Source of the DNA: Anthonomus grandis grandis
Taxonomy: Eukaryota > Arthropoda > Insecta > Coleoptera > Curculionidae
Assembly: GCF_022605725.1 (NCBI RefSeq)
Contig: NC_065547.1
Coordinates: 7,047,167-7,111,166 of the forward strand
Direction: 5' to 3'
Length of the DNA: 64,000 bases
Shown: piece by piece, positions 23,543 through 34,839 of the stretch
Layout: every line of letters begins with the position of its first letter
How positions within the stretch are numbered: position 1 is the first letter of the stretch
Made by a program: the position numbers and the translations under genes
The notes under the pieces: generated by a model
Databases searched by the model: none
Told to the model about the DNA's origin: nothing
What the model saw: only the letters and a program-made list of their open reading frames with translations

Positions 23543-24784
23543 CTACTTAATATATTTATTCCTTTGTAACTCTTCAATTCGTTTATAGGAATCACAACTA
23601 GTTACATCCCAAGAAGCCTGATTGACGTTTACCCTAAGACCATACTTTTCATTAGATACTACACAATTGATACACTTAACGTTACTTACATTACATTTTT
23701 TAAAATCGTGGGGTCCACTACACTTTGAACACACTTTATTTTCTTTACACTCTTTCAGTAAATGACCATACCGACAGCACTTGAAACACCTTCGGATACT
23801 ATATTCGTTGAAGACAGGACAACGGTTCCAACCAATGTTCATCTTCTCTTTTTCAATAAACACTGCATACGTGGTAGCATTAACTTCCAAGATCATATTG
23901 AACTTTTTGCTTACGATTTTAGTTTTTCTCACAATTTGAATTTTTCGGTTTGGAGATTCTGGGACATTATTTTGACTCTTTATTTTGGCCAAAATTTCAT
24001 TATCTGATAGGTTGTACTCGGGCTCATTAATGCCTACCACCTTAATCCTGTGCTCTAAAAGTTTTGCTACCTCAACACTGTAGTTGTCACCCATATTGTT
24101 CTGGATCTGCGACTGAATCAAAGTTAACTCCTTCTCATTGCCACACTTAAAGATAACGCCGCCACTTTTAGTTGCTTTACCTAGCGATAAACCGGCTTCA
24201 ATAACAGTAGGATTGACTTTCTTTCTTAAATCCTCCTTCACTTGCTTTACGTCTTTGTCCGGACACTTTTGCTTTACAACCAAAACTTTGCTGCCATTTT
24301 TGGTACCTATTGCTGCAGCATATGACAACTTGGAGTTCACACTTGATGGGGCTGTTGACGGCTTACATTCCTTCAGGCTGGCAATTTCACGTTTCAAATT
24401 CTGGTGTTCGTTTAACAGGAGATCGACTTTTTGATTTAACTCGTTAGTTTTACTGACTAAGAGCTGCAAGGTGGCCATAATATCTCCTACATCATCTAAA
24501 TCAATAACAATATAATCTGTGCGGCTTCTTTTTCTAGCGCACTCTGTTTTATATGCACTATCACTAAATGCAAAGGGATCACACGATTCACATTTCCATG
24601 TCGATTTTCTCAAATGAAAACCGCGCAAGTCAACATTAACACACTTTCCATGATAATACTTAGAACACCTGGTACATTGTATTATCGACTTAATGTCATC
24701 AAATATTAAATTACATTTAGCACAATTATTTCCTGGATCACCGTCATCCGTAGTACTTCCTCCAGCTATTATTACATTAGTTAA
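23543..24784 (-). CDS. ORF1 (gag-like) protein with PHD-like finger and CCHC zinc knuckles
   Basis: This frame is open from about 24784 to the TAG at 23543 (roughly 413 codons). It would encode the RNA-binding structural protein of the element. Near the N-terminus, CAKC, CTRC, YYHGKC and CESC give the spacing of a PHD-type zinc finger (about 24735-24590). A helical, Lys-rich segment with SLKECK follows, then a gag-like globular region. CFKCCRYGHLLKEC (CX2CX4HX4C) is at about 23788, followed by CSKCSGPHDFKKC and CINC. No in-frame ATG precedes the PHD region: the frame opens after a TGA near 24785, so the true start is lost, non-ATG or upstream of a mutation. There are no internal stops, so this is the most intact ORF in the window. 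The TAG ends it in the same frame as ORF2. Confidence 0.8.
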   Translation of the reverse strand, partial: LTNVIIAGGSTTDDGDPGNNCAKCNLIFDDIKSIIQCTRCSKYYHGKCVNVDLRGFHLRKSTWKCESCDPFAFSDSAYKTECARKRSRTDYIVIDLDDVGDIMATLQLLVSKTNELNQKVDLLLNEHQNLKREIASLKECKPSTAPSSVNSKLSYAAAIGTKNGSKVLVVKQKCPDKDVKQVKEDLRKKVNPTVIEAGLSLGKATKSGGVIFKCGNEKELTLIQSQIQNNMGDNYSVEVAKLLEHRIKVVGINEPEYNLSDNEILAKIKSQNNVPESPNRKIQIVRKTKIVSKKFNMILEVNATTYAVFIEKEKMNIGWNRCPVFNEYSIRRCFKCCRYGHLLKECKENKVCSKCSGPHDFKKCNVSNVKCINCVVSNEKYGLRVNVNQASWDVTSCDSYKRIEELQRNKYIK

Positions 24785-24786
24785 TC

Positions 24787-26760
24787 ACAACACCCCGTAT
24801 ATGAAATAAATATAAATTAATTCAGACAAATACTGTTTACAATAAAAAGCCTGTTAATGTAAACACTGTAATAATCACGTACGTGCACTATATTTTATGG
24901 TATTCTAATTACACAAATTAGAGAAAAAAAATTGAATTTTACTGATTTATGGAAACCGTTATTTTAAAATAATTCAATATATATATAATAGCTTGAAAGA
25001 TGCAAAATTTTAAAAGGCTTCTTTTGGTATAAATTATTAATCAAAAACTGTACTTTAACCCTTTGAAACACGCAAAAAACTATGGATCGCCTATCATACG
25101 TGTTAATTGCTTGGACTACTACAAACTACCCAATTATTACAATAAATTTGGATTAATAAACTAATCATCTTTTATTTGAATCTAAAAACAATAAAATCGA
25201 TAAATGAATTTTTGAGATATTTTTATTTAATTAAGGCTTATGACAATATCATGATTTTTTTTATTTCTTGATAAATTACTCAATTACTACAAAACGGTTA
25301 TAATCACAAGGAAACGTGTGAAAACTTTTTGGTGAATAAACTCATCAGCTTTCACACGATGCTCACATCAATAAAATCGTTACATGGGTTTTTAAAATAT
25401 TTGGATTCTTCTAAAGCCTTTTTGAAATCGTTAAAAAAACTTTTGATTAACATCAACGCTTGTACCTACGAAAAAACTCATATTAATATTACTTATATTA
25501 ATAAATAAATAATTTTTATATAAACCAATAATAAATTTTTTTTACTATAGTTTAGTGAACCAAAAAACACCCATAATTTTTTTGTTATTATTTTTAAAAT
25601 AAATGTTTTAAATACTTTTCGATAAATAAAGCATTGATTTCAATAATTAAAAATTTCATATTTTTCATAATTTTTTTTCTTATTTAGAGGAATTTCATAG
25701 TATTTTCTCTTACTGCATGGAAAACAAAATAAAATTTTATTATTTTAGGTATGGACTCTTATTATTGTGAATAACTTTTATGTAAATCATTAATAATTAT
25801 TGTCAACTTTGGGCAGGTTTGTTGAATCTCTACGAACAAACCCTTCTTCCATTTTCACTACTTTGTAAAAATTCTAATAGCAAAAACAACATTCACCACA
25901 GTAGTCACGAAAAAAAGCTAGATATAGGTGATAAGCATGTAAAAAATCAATGAAGAAAATGATCAATTAATGTTGAAAACAAAAAAGCTTCTTGCATGTT
26001 ACGTTGCATCTGCATAGCAAACATGATCAAATATTTTAGTATAAGGTTTGTCCGAATACATTTGTACTTATAAATGTTTTAAACGCTGTACCTTTAGTCA
26101 TTTAGAAAAAAATAGTGCACACAAAGAAAAATTATTTGTCCCAAATGTAGTAATAATTATAAACTAACAGAGATAAAAAATGTTACTGTCATCAGATTAA
26201 ATATTCTAATCAAATAATATTTTTTTTAAATTAGTTAAGTTACCATTAGACAAATAGATAATAGCCATTCATTGCAAATACTACAAGTTTTCCTACCACA
26301 AAATGTTGATCATTATTCATCAAAAGTGATCAAACATTATTAAATTATGCTTAGAAACAGGCTACATTTCAAAGTCATGTCTGTCCAATCCCCAAAGTAT
26401 CCAGCCCAGGACTTACGCCCAATACATTTGATATCAATAATTTCAAAGATATTAAAAAGGATGTCTAAAATAAATAAAACTAATAATTCTATTATTGTTT
26501 ATATATATTTATGAAAAAAATTTATTAATTACTTTTTAGTCTATCTCAAAAAGGCACTGATTCCAATATTTACAAATAGAAAATTTCCCATACATTTAAA
26601 GAAAAATTTTTGAGTTAAAAAAAGTTTTTGGCTTAGTACCTCTTTTCGAAATTTTTTGCTACTGTATGGAAAATAAAAAGAAAAAAATTGTTTTTTCAGA
26701 GTTATCTCTCATTATTGTAAACAACCTTTATTTATTCTATAATCGGCGAACAGAAATACA
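24787..26760. repeat. Repeat family S2, right side, with intervening AT-rich DNA
   Basis: 24787-24960 may be a 5' untranslated remnant of the retrotransposon. Copies of the S2 blocks described at 16611-17429 are seen at about 25000-25280, 25280-25450, 25620-25800 and 26545-26740, for example AAACTCATCAGCTTTCACAC and CTCTTATTATTGTGAATAAC. 25800-26540 shows no repeat copy or gene that I can recognise. Confidence 0.6.
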
Positions 26761-27899
26761 CCCGCAAAACTTTTTAAATTTCTTAAGGCCTTCCCTCCTC
26801 GTCCCTCTCGTTAGAGATTAAGTCGGATTTGGTGCGATCCCTTAATCCATTTTTCTAGCCTAATTAAGGTGTATCTAATCCGACGCCAGAAATTCCCGCT
26901 TTTGCAGTTTTTCCAGGTTTCATTATGTAGAAATTTCCCGGAGTGGCTTTCTCAGGACCCCGGCCGGAGAACGGGGGTGATTAACCAAAGTGGTGTTTAA
27001 ACCGAGTTTACGACAATTTTATTCATAGATTTATTAAAGCAAAGAGGTAAAAGATTATCACCGGGAGCCCGCTTTGCTCAGCCGGAATTTTATGAGGATC
27101 ATATAACTTTATCTATTCCCGGATATTTTATGTGTGACGGTAATTGAACCATATTCTGATCTACTTGCTTGGAATTTTACCACTCGAGCTTTATGTCCCG
27201 GCATGATGTAATGCTTATAATGAACGTTTTGTCTGGAAGTAGCATATTACAGGCTTCAATAATAAGCCCGAAATTCGTTTAAAAATTTACCTTATTTTGC
27301 ATATTGTATTGAGGTCTGTATTTTTTATAAAAGGTTGTTAGAATTTTGAAGATTGACACATTGGTTTTTTTGTATACCATCTTCTTAAGCTGTAGACTTT
27401 TTGAGGTTTAAACAGACGCTTGTAAAACATCAAAGAACGTTATTTATAAATACATCAACAAACAACAGAAATTCCAGATGTATAGATCAAAGACTTCTTA
27501 TAATAAGATATACGTGATTCACTGTTTTTATCAAATATTTTTAATTTAAAAAAATAGCAAATATTCATCCCGGCAAATTATAATTAGAACAATATAACAA
27601 AATAAAATTAAAGACATACTGAACACAAAGGTACCACCAAACACATAAATTAAAAACAAATAATTTAGCGTTAAAATCTATAAAAACGGATTTAACGACC
27701 GAACGATCTCTAAAGGCATCTTTCATACTTAAGTTATGCCTAAATGAAACAAAAATCCAGATCAAACAACATATTACGATAATGATGATATTAAAGAACC
27801 GTTGGAATTATAGAAACTGAGACTATAATGTTCTCTTTTTGACCTTAAAGTGAAAGTACACTAATTCACTATCTTAATCTCAAAATTCATCAAGAAAAT
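26761..27899. other. Unique island, then AT-rich DNA; no gene recognised
   Basis: 26780-27250 is GC-richer, with boxes such as CCCGGCCGGAGAACGGGG, and no coherent reading frame. 27250-27900 is AT-rich. The minus-strand frame at 27565-27765 is hydrophobic and low-complexity and is probably chance. Confidence 0.35.
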
Positions 27900-28985
27900 T
27901 GCAAAATATCAAAAACAAAAATAATAGGAGGAAAACTTTTGGAGTATGACCATTATTGGCCCTTTTGGTACTTAAGATTTCAAACTTTTATTTTGCCTCA
28001 AAATTTTCATCAATTTCTCAGGAACTTCTAGAACTAGAACTCTTATGATGAGATACCAACTTTCCAACAATCCTAATGTATTCAGATTATTATGTTGGAA
28101 GAGAAATATAGGAATTAAAGTTTTTTTACAATCGTCTTCCAAAGCTTAAGGTTTTTAGTTTTTCTGGACTAAAGGATTTTTTCTGCAAAAATAATTTTTG
28201 ACTTTCTCAATATCACTAGTAACTTTCTCTCATCTCATAGATCGCAAAAAAAATCGGATGATTATGGGATCTGAGTAGAACTTACGGGATTTTAATTTTT
28301 TTTAAATGAAAATTTTTGACGATTTATAAGATATTAAAATTTTTACTAAAGGCGATACTATCTTACTAATAGCCTCAATAGATTTAGATTATCCCGAGTA
28401 TGGAATAACTGTTAAAGTTATAAAAATTGCGACCGTAGTTTTCCCACAATCTTTTTTCAAGGGTCAGAATTTAAACCTTGAAAAAAGGTTATGGGTACTT
28501 GGATGTTGGGATTGTTGTACCACCTTATGGATCTATATTATTAAATTTTCTAGAATATAGTCAATATCTAGTCAGATTTACCATCCAGGAAATATTAGAA
28601 ACATATATTTACAAAGAATAATAGTAATAGTATCTGCGTAAGACTTTGGGACAAAAAAATATATTTGGCCTTTTTTTTAACTTAAATTTTCCTCAAAATT
28701 CTCTATATCTCAGAAACTATAGGAGGTACGATTGTTGGAAAATTTTAGTGGATTCAGATTATCAAGTTTATAGATCAAACTCTCAAGTCTTCCAAAGTTC
28801 CGGATTTTTAATTTTTTTGGTACCTCCAGGTAAATTTTTTTTTCCACTTTCTCCTAACACATCACAAGTGGCTTCATCTCATCTCATAACAGTTTTAAAC
28901 GATTTTTTTGGATTTTATATTCGCCTCAAACTTCTCAATATTAATTTATTATATTATTATATAATTCATATAATTATATATATAA
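27900..28985. repeat. Dispersed repeat family S3, about two units
   Basis: 27955-28290 and 28650-28960 share an order of boxes: GGCCCTTTTGGTACTTAA-like, TTTTCATCAATTTCTCAGGAA-like, a site near ACCAACTTTCCAACAATCC, ATTCAGATTATCA-like, CTTCCAAAG, and a TTTCTCTCATCTCATA box. The interval 28290-28560 has a further block (GACGATTTATAAGATATT, then AGATTATCCCGAGTATG). The same boxes recur at 34100-34840. An exact AT palindrome lies at about 28960-28991. It is non-coding. Confidence 0.55.
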
Positions 28986-29379
28986 TTATATGAATTTTAA
29001 CTCTCGCATAACTTAAGCTGACTTAATCTTTGAAGCATAACTTAAGCGGACACGACCTATATTTTATTAAGTCTGCAAAGTAGCATGTGAACGTTGACTG
29101 TTTAGACGCTATATTACGTGTATCTAGTTTTTTTTGTGTTTTCTGTGGTGAGTGTTGTTTTGATATTAGGATTCTTACAATAATTGTTCGTGAGAATTCA
29201 ACAGACCTGTCCAAAGTTGATATATTAAGATAATAATAATGTTATGATAATAATGAATTTATTTGCGAATAGTCTTTTATACAGCACTAGGGCTTTGATT
29301 CAATTTTTCAGGGAATACGTGTATTAATTTCGAATTTGCAAAATTTTTACGAATTTTGTTTTTCTCAAAATTCTGTGCA
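28986..29379. other. AT-rich stretch with two GCATAACTTAAG words; no gene
   Basis: GCATAACTTAAGCTGA at about 28999 and GCATAACTTAAGCGGACACGA at about 29035 are a close direct pair of a word that also occurs near 34071 and, inverted, near 5115 and 7161. No open frame of substance is present. Confidence 0.5.
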
Positions 29380-31720
29380 TGAATTTAAAATTCCTGAAAT
29401 GGGTTATTGGTCAACTGAGCCATAAACAGTCTTACCAGCCTAAAGATACTAAAATATTTGTAAATTTAAGGATCACCTGCCTGAAAGGAAAAATTCCACT
29501 ATTCAACTGATTGAACCATTTCAAGAGCAATCTAAGGCTCGACTATCTGGAACAATAAATTAATGATAAATTTATGAATTGCTTGCCTGGACTTAATCAT
29601 AAATTTATTCCCGGCAATTGAGCCATATTATAATGTAATGCTTTATTGTCAAAAAAGTATTTTACAATTTGTATTTTACAATTTAGAGACAAAGCCTAGG
29701 CAAAAATATAAATAAGAGAATACAAAAACATACAAAGAATACAGAACATAAACATAAACAGACTCAAGTGCCTAAAAATAACTAAAAATTTATGAATTTA
29801 TGGATCAATCTCAGGTATTAGAGGAAAATTCCCACTGTTCGACTGATTGAACTATTTGACGAGAAACCTAAGGCTCAGCTATTTGGAACAACAAATAAAT
29901 GATAAATTTATAGATTGAGTGCCTGGAATTAATCAAAAATGTATTCCGGGCAATTGCGCATAAACAGGCTATACTGCCTAAAATTAACGAAATATTTATG
30001 AATTTATGGAGTAACTCCCAGGATTTAGATAAAAAAAATCCACTGTTAAGCTGACTGAACATTTAAAAAGAAATTTAAGTCTCAACTCTCTGGAACAATA
30101 AATTTATTGATTGAGTGCCTGGTGTTAATCAGTGTGCCTGGTATTAAAGGAAAAAATCCACTTTTCAACTGACCAAATCACTTGAAAATAAATCTAAGGC
30201 TCAACTACCGGAAACAATAAATTAATAATAATTTATATATTTTTTGATTGAGTGACTAAAATAAATTAGAAATAAATTCCAAGGAATTGACAGGCTAAAA
30301 TTATATGATCAACTACCTAGAATTTAAGGAAAAATTGTATTTGAAGAGCAATCTAAGGCTCAACTGCCTGAAACAATAAATTATTGATAAATTTTTAGAT
30401 TGAGAGCCTGAAATTAATCAGAAATATATTTACAGTCTAAAAATAACGAAATATTTATGAATTTAAGTATCAACTGCCTGGAACAAAAAGTTTATGCTCA
30501 ATTTAAGGATTGAGTGCTTGTAACTAATTAGAAATTCATTCTAGGCAATTAAGCCACAAACAGGCTCAACCGAAATATTTATAAATTTAAGGATCAAAGA
30601 CCTGGAATTTAAAGAAAAATTCCACTCTTCAGTTGATTCAACTATTTGAAAAGGAATCTAAGGCTCAACTGCTCAAAGTTAATGATAAACTTTGAGCCAT
30701 AAACAGGCTCAACTGCCTAAAAATAACGAAATATTTATAAATTAAATGATCAAATGCTTGGAATTCAAAGAAAAATTCCACTCTTCAATTCACTCAATAT
30801 TTGAATTAATAATAAATTTATTGATTGAGTGCCTGGAGTTAATCAGTCTGCCTGGTATTAAAGGAAAAATTCCACTGTTCAACTGACTAAACCACTTAAA
30901 GAGAAATCTAAGGCTCAACTGCCTGGAACAATAAATTAATAATAATTTATAGATTGAGTGTCTAAAATAAATCAGAAATTAATTCCAAGGAATTGACATA
31001 GACAGGCTAAACTGCCTAAAAATAAAAAAAAATGTAAATTAAATGATCAACTACCTAGAACTCAAGAAAAAATTTTATTGTTCAAATGACTAAACCATTT
31101 GAAGAGAAATCTAAGGCTCTAAAGAAATTTTTGGATTTGGAGCCTGAAATTAATCAGAAATATAATTATTTTCTTCAATTGAGCCATAAACAGACTCAAC
31201 AGCCTAAAAATAACGAAATATTTATGAATTTCAGGATCAACTGTCTGGAACAAAAAGTGTATGATCAATTTAAGGGTTAAGTGCCTGTAACTAATCAGAA
31301 ATTCATTACAGGCAATTGAGCCATAAACAGCCTCAACTGCCTAAAAATAACGAAATATTTATAAATTAAAGGATCAAATGCCTAAAATTCAAAGAAAAAT
31401 TCCACTGTGTTTAATTGACTGAACTATTTGTAAAGAAGTCTAAGGCTCAACTGCCTGAAACAATAAATTAACAATAAATTTTTGTATTGAGTGCTTGGAA
31501 TTAGTCACAAATTTATTCAAGGCAATTCATTTAGAATCAAGCTTCATTGCTTAAAATTAACGAAAAATTTTTGAATTTAGGGATTAATTGCCAAGAATTA
31601 GAGAAAAAAATTCCACTGTTCAACTCACTGAACCATTTAAAGAGAAATCTAAGACTCAACTGTCTGGAATAACAAACTAATGATAAATTTATGCTAAATT
31701 GCTGAAAATTTTACTTTTTA
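29380..31720. repeat. Degenerate tandem array C, core CAACTGCCTGGAA
   Basis: At least ten copies carry the boxes AAAAATTCCACTGTTCAACTG, then TGAACCATTTGAAGAG, then AATCTAAGGCTCAACTGCC, then GGAACAATAAATTAAT, then ATTGAGTGCCTGGA, then CAGGCAATTGAGCCATAAAC, then CAACTGCCTAAAAATAACG. Starts of the AAATTCCACT box are seen near 29490, 29825, 30035, 30152, 30605, 30770, 30865, 31065, 31390 and 31605. Spacing is irregular (about 110-335 bases), so units have lost or gained sub-blocks. Within a unit, CAACTGCCTG and CAGGCAATTG are inverted relative to each other. Frames in the array, such as 31086-31280, come from repeat sequence. Confidence 0.8.
29640..29760 (-). mobile_element. Possible short non-LTR 3' end fragment inside array C
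   Basis: AATGCTTTATTGTCAAAAAA followed by a TTTTACAATTT stretch and ACAAAGCCTAGGC resembles the 3' end style of the element at 19986 (TCTTTTATTA, then GGCGAAGTCTAGCCTAAGGC). It interrupts the array pattern at this point. It is too short for certainty. Confidence 0.4.
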
Positions 31721-33606
31721 CAAATTTTAGACACCAATCGCCAGACCACCCACAGTCGTCAAATTATAACAAAAAAAATAAATGCGTGTATATAATAAAT
31801 CGCGTATACAAAATAATAAAATATGTGTATTATTCTAAAAAAAAAAATTCTTGTTTTTCTCAAAATCCTTTAAACAAATCCAAAATTCGTGATAAAGTCA
31901 AATCATTCAAGGAATATTTAGGAATATGTATAGTGCTTCTTTTTTACTGCTCTATGTAACTTGAATAAAAAATTCTAATTGTAGTATATCCTGTAAAAAT
32001 TTTGGAATGTTCCCAGTTGCCTAAATGCCTGCAAAGACCCTCTTTAATAACTTCATTAATTTATCAGTAAGCTCAATTATTCCAACTGACCCTAAGGACA
32101 ACTCAGAGGCATTCAAATGCCTGAAATAAATGCTCTGTGTAAATTTGGGTAAAACATTGTAATTGTAGTGTATTCTGAAAAATTTTTGGAATATTTCAAG
32201 TTGCCTAAATCCCTGCAAGAATACTCTTTATTAATTTATGAGCTATTTTAATTATTCCAACTGACTTTAAGCTTAATTAAATTATACCTGTAGAAATTAT
32301 TTATATTTCTTTGCTGAACGCACCTCATGTATGTATACCAACCCAATACATACAGAAAATTGCAACAAATAATAAAATATTACAAACAGAAAATTAAGAA
32401 CTAGTTTAAGTTAACAGAACCACATATTTTAACTCCGACTAGTTTATAATTCATCATCATTATCATTAAATATTAGCTTTAAAATTTAAAATAAAAACAA
32501 TTTTTTATAACATTTTGTATATTGTGTAGCGGAAATAAAAAAACTTTTTTATAAATTTTTAGATTATAGTAATAAAATCAAAAATTTTTTTTTTTGGTTT
32601 TTTTCCTTGCAACTGTTTAAAGAAAAAATAAATAATTATAATATTTATCTTTATTATTAAAAATATAATAAACCTAAATATTTATTTAATGTAAAAATTT
32701 AAGTATTTAATACAATTTATAAATTTTTAATTAATAAATAAATTTAAATCTTGACTTAACAAAATATTAATTAAGTTAGTTATGCAAAATTGATTGACTT
32801 GCGTATCAATTTAAACATATACCACTTTTTTTCCAAATAAATATGAGCTAAATGCACCATTTAGTTGAATTTTGTTAGTTTCTTTTTTATTTAGTATAGT
32901 CCGACCATGTAAGTGACTGGTGAGGATGCCTCATTAATCAAACTAGTTAATGATGCTTTGAGTCTTAGTGAAACGTTTCCGAAATTCCATTGGCAAATTT
33001 TCCATTTTTTTTACTGACTGAACATCTGGTTTTAAATAAGGTACACAAATCGGGTCAGTTCTCTACTTTCTTCGACAGAGACATAATGGTTTCTTACGTA
33101 ACCCCTCGATATTTTCTGTTAGGGCACTTTCCAATTCCCTAACAGTAGATCTTGGATGCAAACTTTCAGATTTTTTTTGGCAGTTAAATTTATGTGGAAT
33201 AACCCTGGAGTTTAAAAATATTCTTACTATTTTTCACCTCAGCAAATTTTCAACTTAAAATCATTTTTAACTGTAAGAATTAAATATTGTCTATAAATCC
33301 TCTAAAGATTAATACTTGTAAAATCTATTTTTTACTAAACTCCTAATTAATAAAGCACAGTTTTCTTATAATGCTCTCCCATAATAAAAAATTTAAAATT
33401 TTTGACCTTAAGTCGCAATTTAAATCTCAAATTTCAACATTAAAAAATCCAACATTTCAAAAATTACAACAATTTTTAATCCAACTAAATATTCTAAAGC
33501 TTCATAAATTAGCCTCTAATAAAACCAAAAAAAAATCTCAAAATCCTGATTCAAAAACCTCGTTTAAACCTAATTTAACATAACGAAGATCACCCTAGGG
33601 CACATC
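31721..33606. other. AT-rich DNA with one two-copy tandem repeat; no gene
   Basis: 31975-32100 and 32158-32275 are two diverged copies of a unit about 183 bases long (ATTGTAGTATATCCTG, then TTTTTGGAATGTT, then AGTTGCCTAAATGCCTGCAA, then TTATTCCAACTGAC). The remainder, including the plus-strand frame at 33371-33583, is low-complexity and Lys/Asn-rich, without a recognisable product. Confidence 0.5.
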
Positions 33607-33613
33607 CTAATAC

Positions 33614-33923
33614 CTGAGCTCCAATCCAAATACCGACACGCGTTCATCCCCCTCGTAGGCCTCAAAGGTGATCCGACGAATACGTTTTTTTGTAATCCCA
33701 GTTTCCTTATTATGCACGCACGTGACGATCTCAAGACGTTTCCAGTTTAGTTCGGGAGCAAAAGGGAACGTAACGGGATACGTACACACGAATACCCGGG
33801 AGGCACCCGTTCTCTTTGTAGCTGTTAGTTTTAGGAAGATCTTAAGTGGTAGAGGGTTACGTGGATCCGGAGAGGTGGATGTGAAGCCAAAACGGATTTT
33901 GTCGTAAAGAAGACGCTTGTTAA
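33614..33923 (-). CDS. Probable single exon of an unrecognised host gene
   Basis: The minus strand has an open frame through a compact GC-richer block. It contains LLYDKIRFGFTSTSP, LPLKIFLKLTATKRTGASR, VFVCTYPVTFPFAPELNW, RLEIVTCVHNKETGITKK and RITFEAYEGDERVSVFGLEL. The composition is that of a folded, beta-rich protein, with no low-complexity sequence and balanced charge. The frame reaches CTCAG|GTATTAGG at 33614/33613, a good splice donor; without splicing a stop follows two codons later. A possible acceptor, CCTCAAG|TTAAC, is at 33924, although the frame stays open further upstream. No partner exon was found in the window, so neighbouring exons would lie beyond large introns. I do not recognise the protein. 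It appears in one copy here, unlike the transposon frames. A decayed transposon fragment remains possible. Confidence 0.55.
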
Positions 33924-34839
33924 CTTGAGGTTCAGCAGTGTTTTGTATGTGTACATTAAATATTGATGTGTATATAAAGGGTGAGGTTTAATGTTTGTTT
34001 GTGTAGGAAGAGGAGTTTAGTTGAGCGTTATCGTAATTTGTTGTTAAATATGACTTTTTGGTAATTCTAGGCATAACTTAAATGGATACGATGCCTTTAT
34101 ACTCTTTTGCTTTATTTATCCACTCTAAGGTCGCCTAAAAATTTCAAATGTCTCAGGAAATATAAGAGGTATAGCAGTTCTATTGGTCTCAATGGATTAA
34201 GGTTATTCAGAGTAACGAAGAACCTTGGAAATAATGAAGATTTAGGGCATATTTTTCCCAGAATTGTCTTCCAAACATTTTTCAGTTTTTGGTTTGGATT
34301 CAGCAATTTTTTTTCTAACACCAGTGGCTCAATTTCATCTGAAAGATAACAAAAAAATCCACTTATAATGAGATCTGAGTAAGAAATTACAGGAAAATGG
34401 TGAAAATGATCAATTTTGACGATTTTCGTAATGGTCTTAATGAGCTCAGATTATCCAGAATATTAAATTCAGTGGTTTTTAAGAAAATTAAGCTTCAGTA
34501 GAGGAAAGTTACTTTGAGAGTGAACTAAGTTCAGAGTCGAATAGCTCGGAAAGTTCTCCTCAGAACATTTTTGACCTTAGAAATATTTATAGAGCAATAT
34601 TTTCTTAATAGATGATCATTTATTTTATCATTTTAGGTTTAGTGGTTATTGAGAAAATTGAGTGTTAGTAGAGAAAAGTCCTTGAGGAGTCACCGGGACT
34701 CTCAGTTGGATAATTCAGAAAATCTTTTCTGGAGCATTTTAGACCTTTTGCCGTATTTATAGAATAATATCTATCTTCGAATATAACTTATTTGGTCATT
34801 TTAGGTTTAATGGTTTTTGAGAAAATTGAATTTTAAACT
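33924..34839. repeat. Dispersed repeat family S3, second locus
   Basis: After about 150 bases of unique DNA, the word GCATAACTTAAATGGATACGA occurs near 34071. From about 34130 the S3 boxes follow: TCAGGAAATATAAGAGGTAT, then ATTGGTCTCAATGGATTAAGG, then TTCCAAACATTTTTCAG, then TGACGATTTTCGTAATGG, then AGATTATCCAGAATATT. These match the order at 27955-28560. 34480-34700 and 34620-34830 also resemble each other (TTTAGGTTTAATGGTTTTTG, then AGAAAATTGA). Confidence 0.55.

Larger units (their letters stand above)
19986..24786 (-). mobile_element. Near full-length Jockey-like non-LTR retrotransposon with chimeric ORF2
   Basis: This element is on minus: ORF1 (about 24784-23543), ORF2 endonuclease region (about 23542-22109), RT (about 22120-20337), 3' untranslated region (20336-20020) and an ATT-repeat tail (plus-strand AAT run 19987-20018). 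ORF1 and the start of ORF2 are in the same frame, separated by a single TAG. Defects are a frame change near 22110 and a TAA near 20598, plus doubt about the ORF1 start. It inserted at or next to the truncated 5' end of the element at 17430-19985. The left part of the 3' untranslated region (TCTTTTATTAAAAAA, then GGCGAAGTC) resembles the fragment at 15800. Confidence 0.85.

Noticed and set aside
31086..31280. 64-codon frame with Gln/Lys-rich product
   Set aside because: Lies entirely in array C and consists of its repeat boxes.
29380..31720. CRISPR-like regular repeats
   Set aside because: Units are long, diverged and unevenly spaced, with no constant short repeat and no unique spacers; the genome is eukaryotic.
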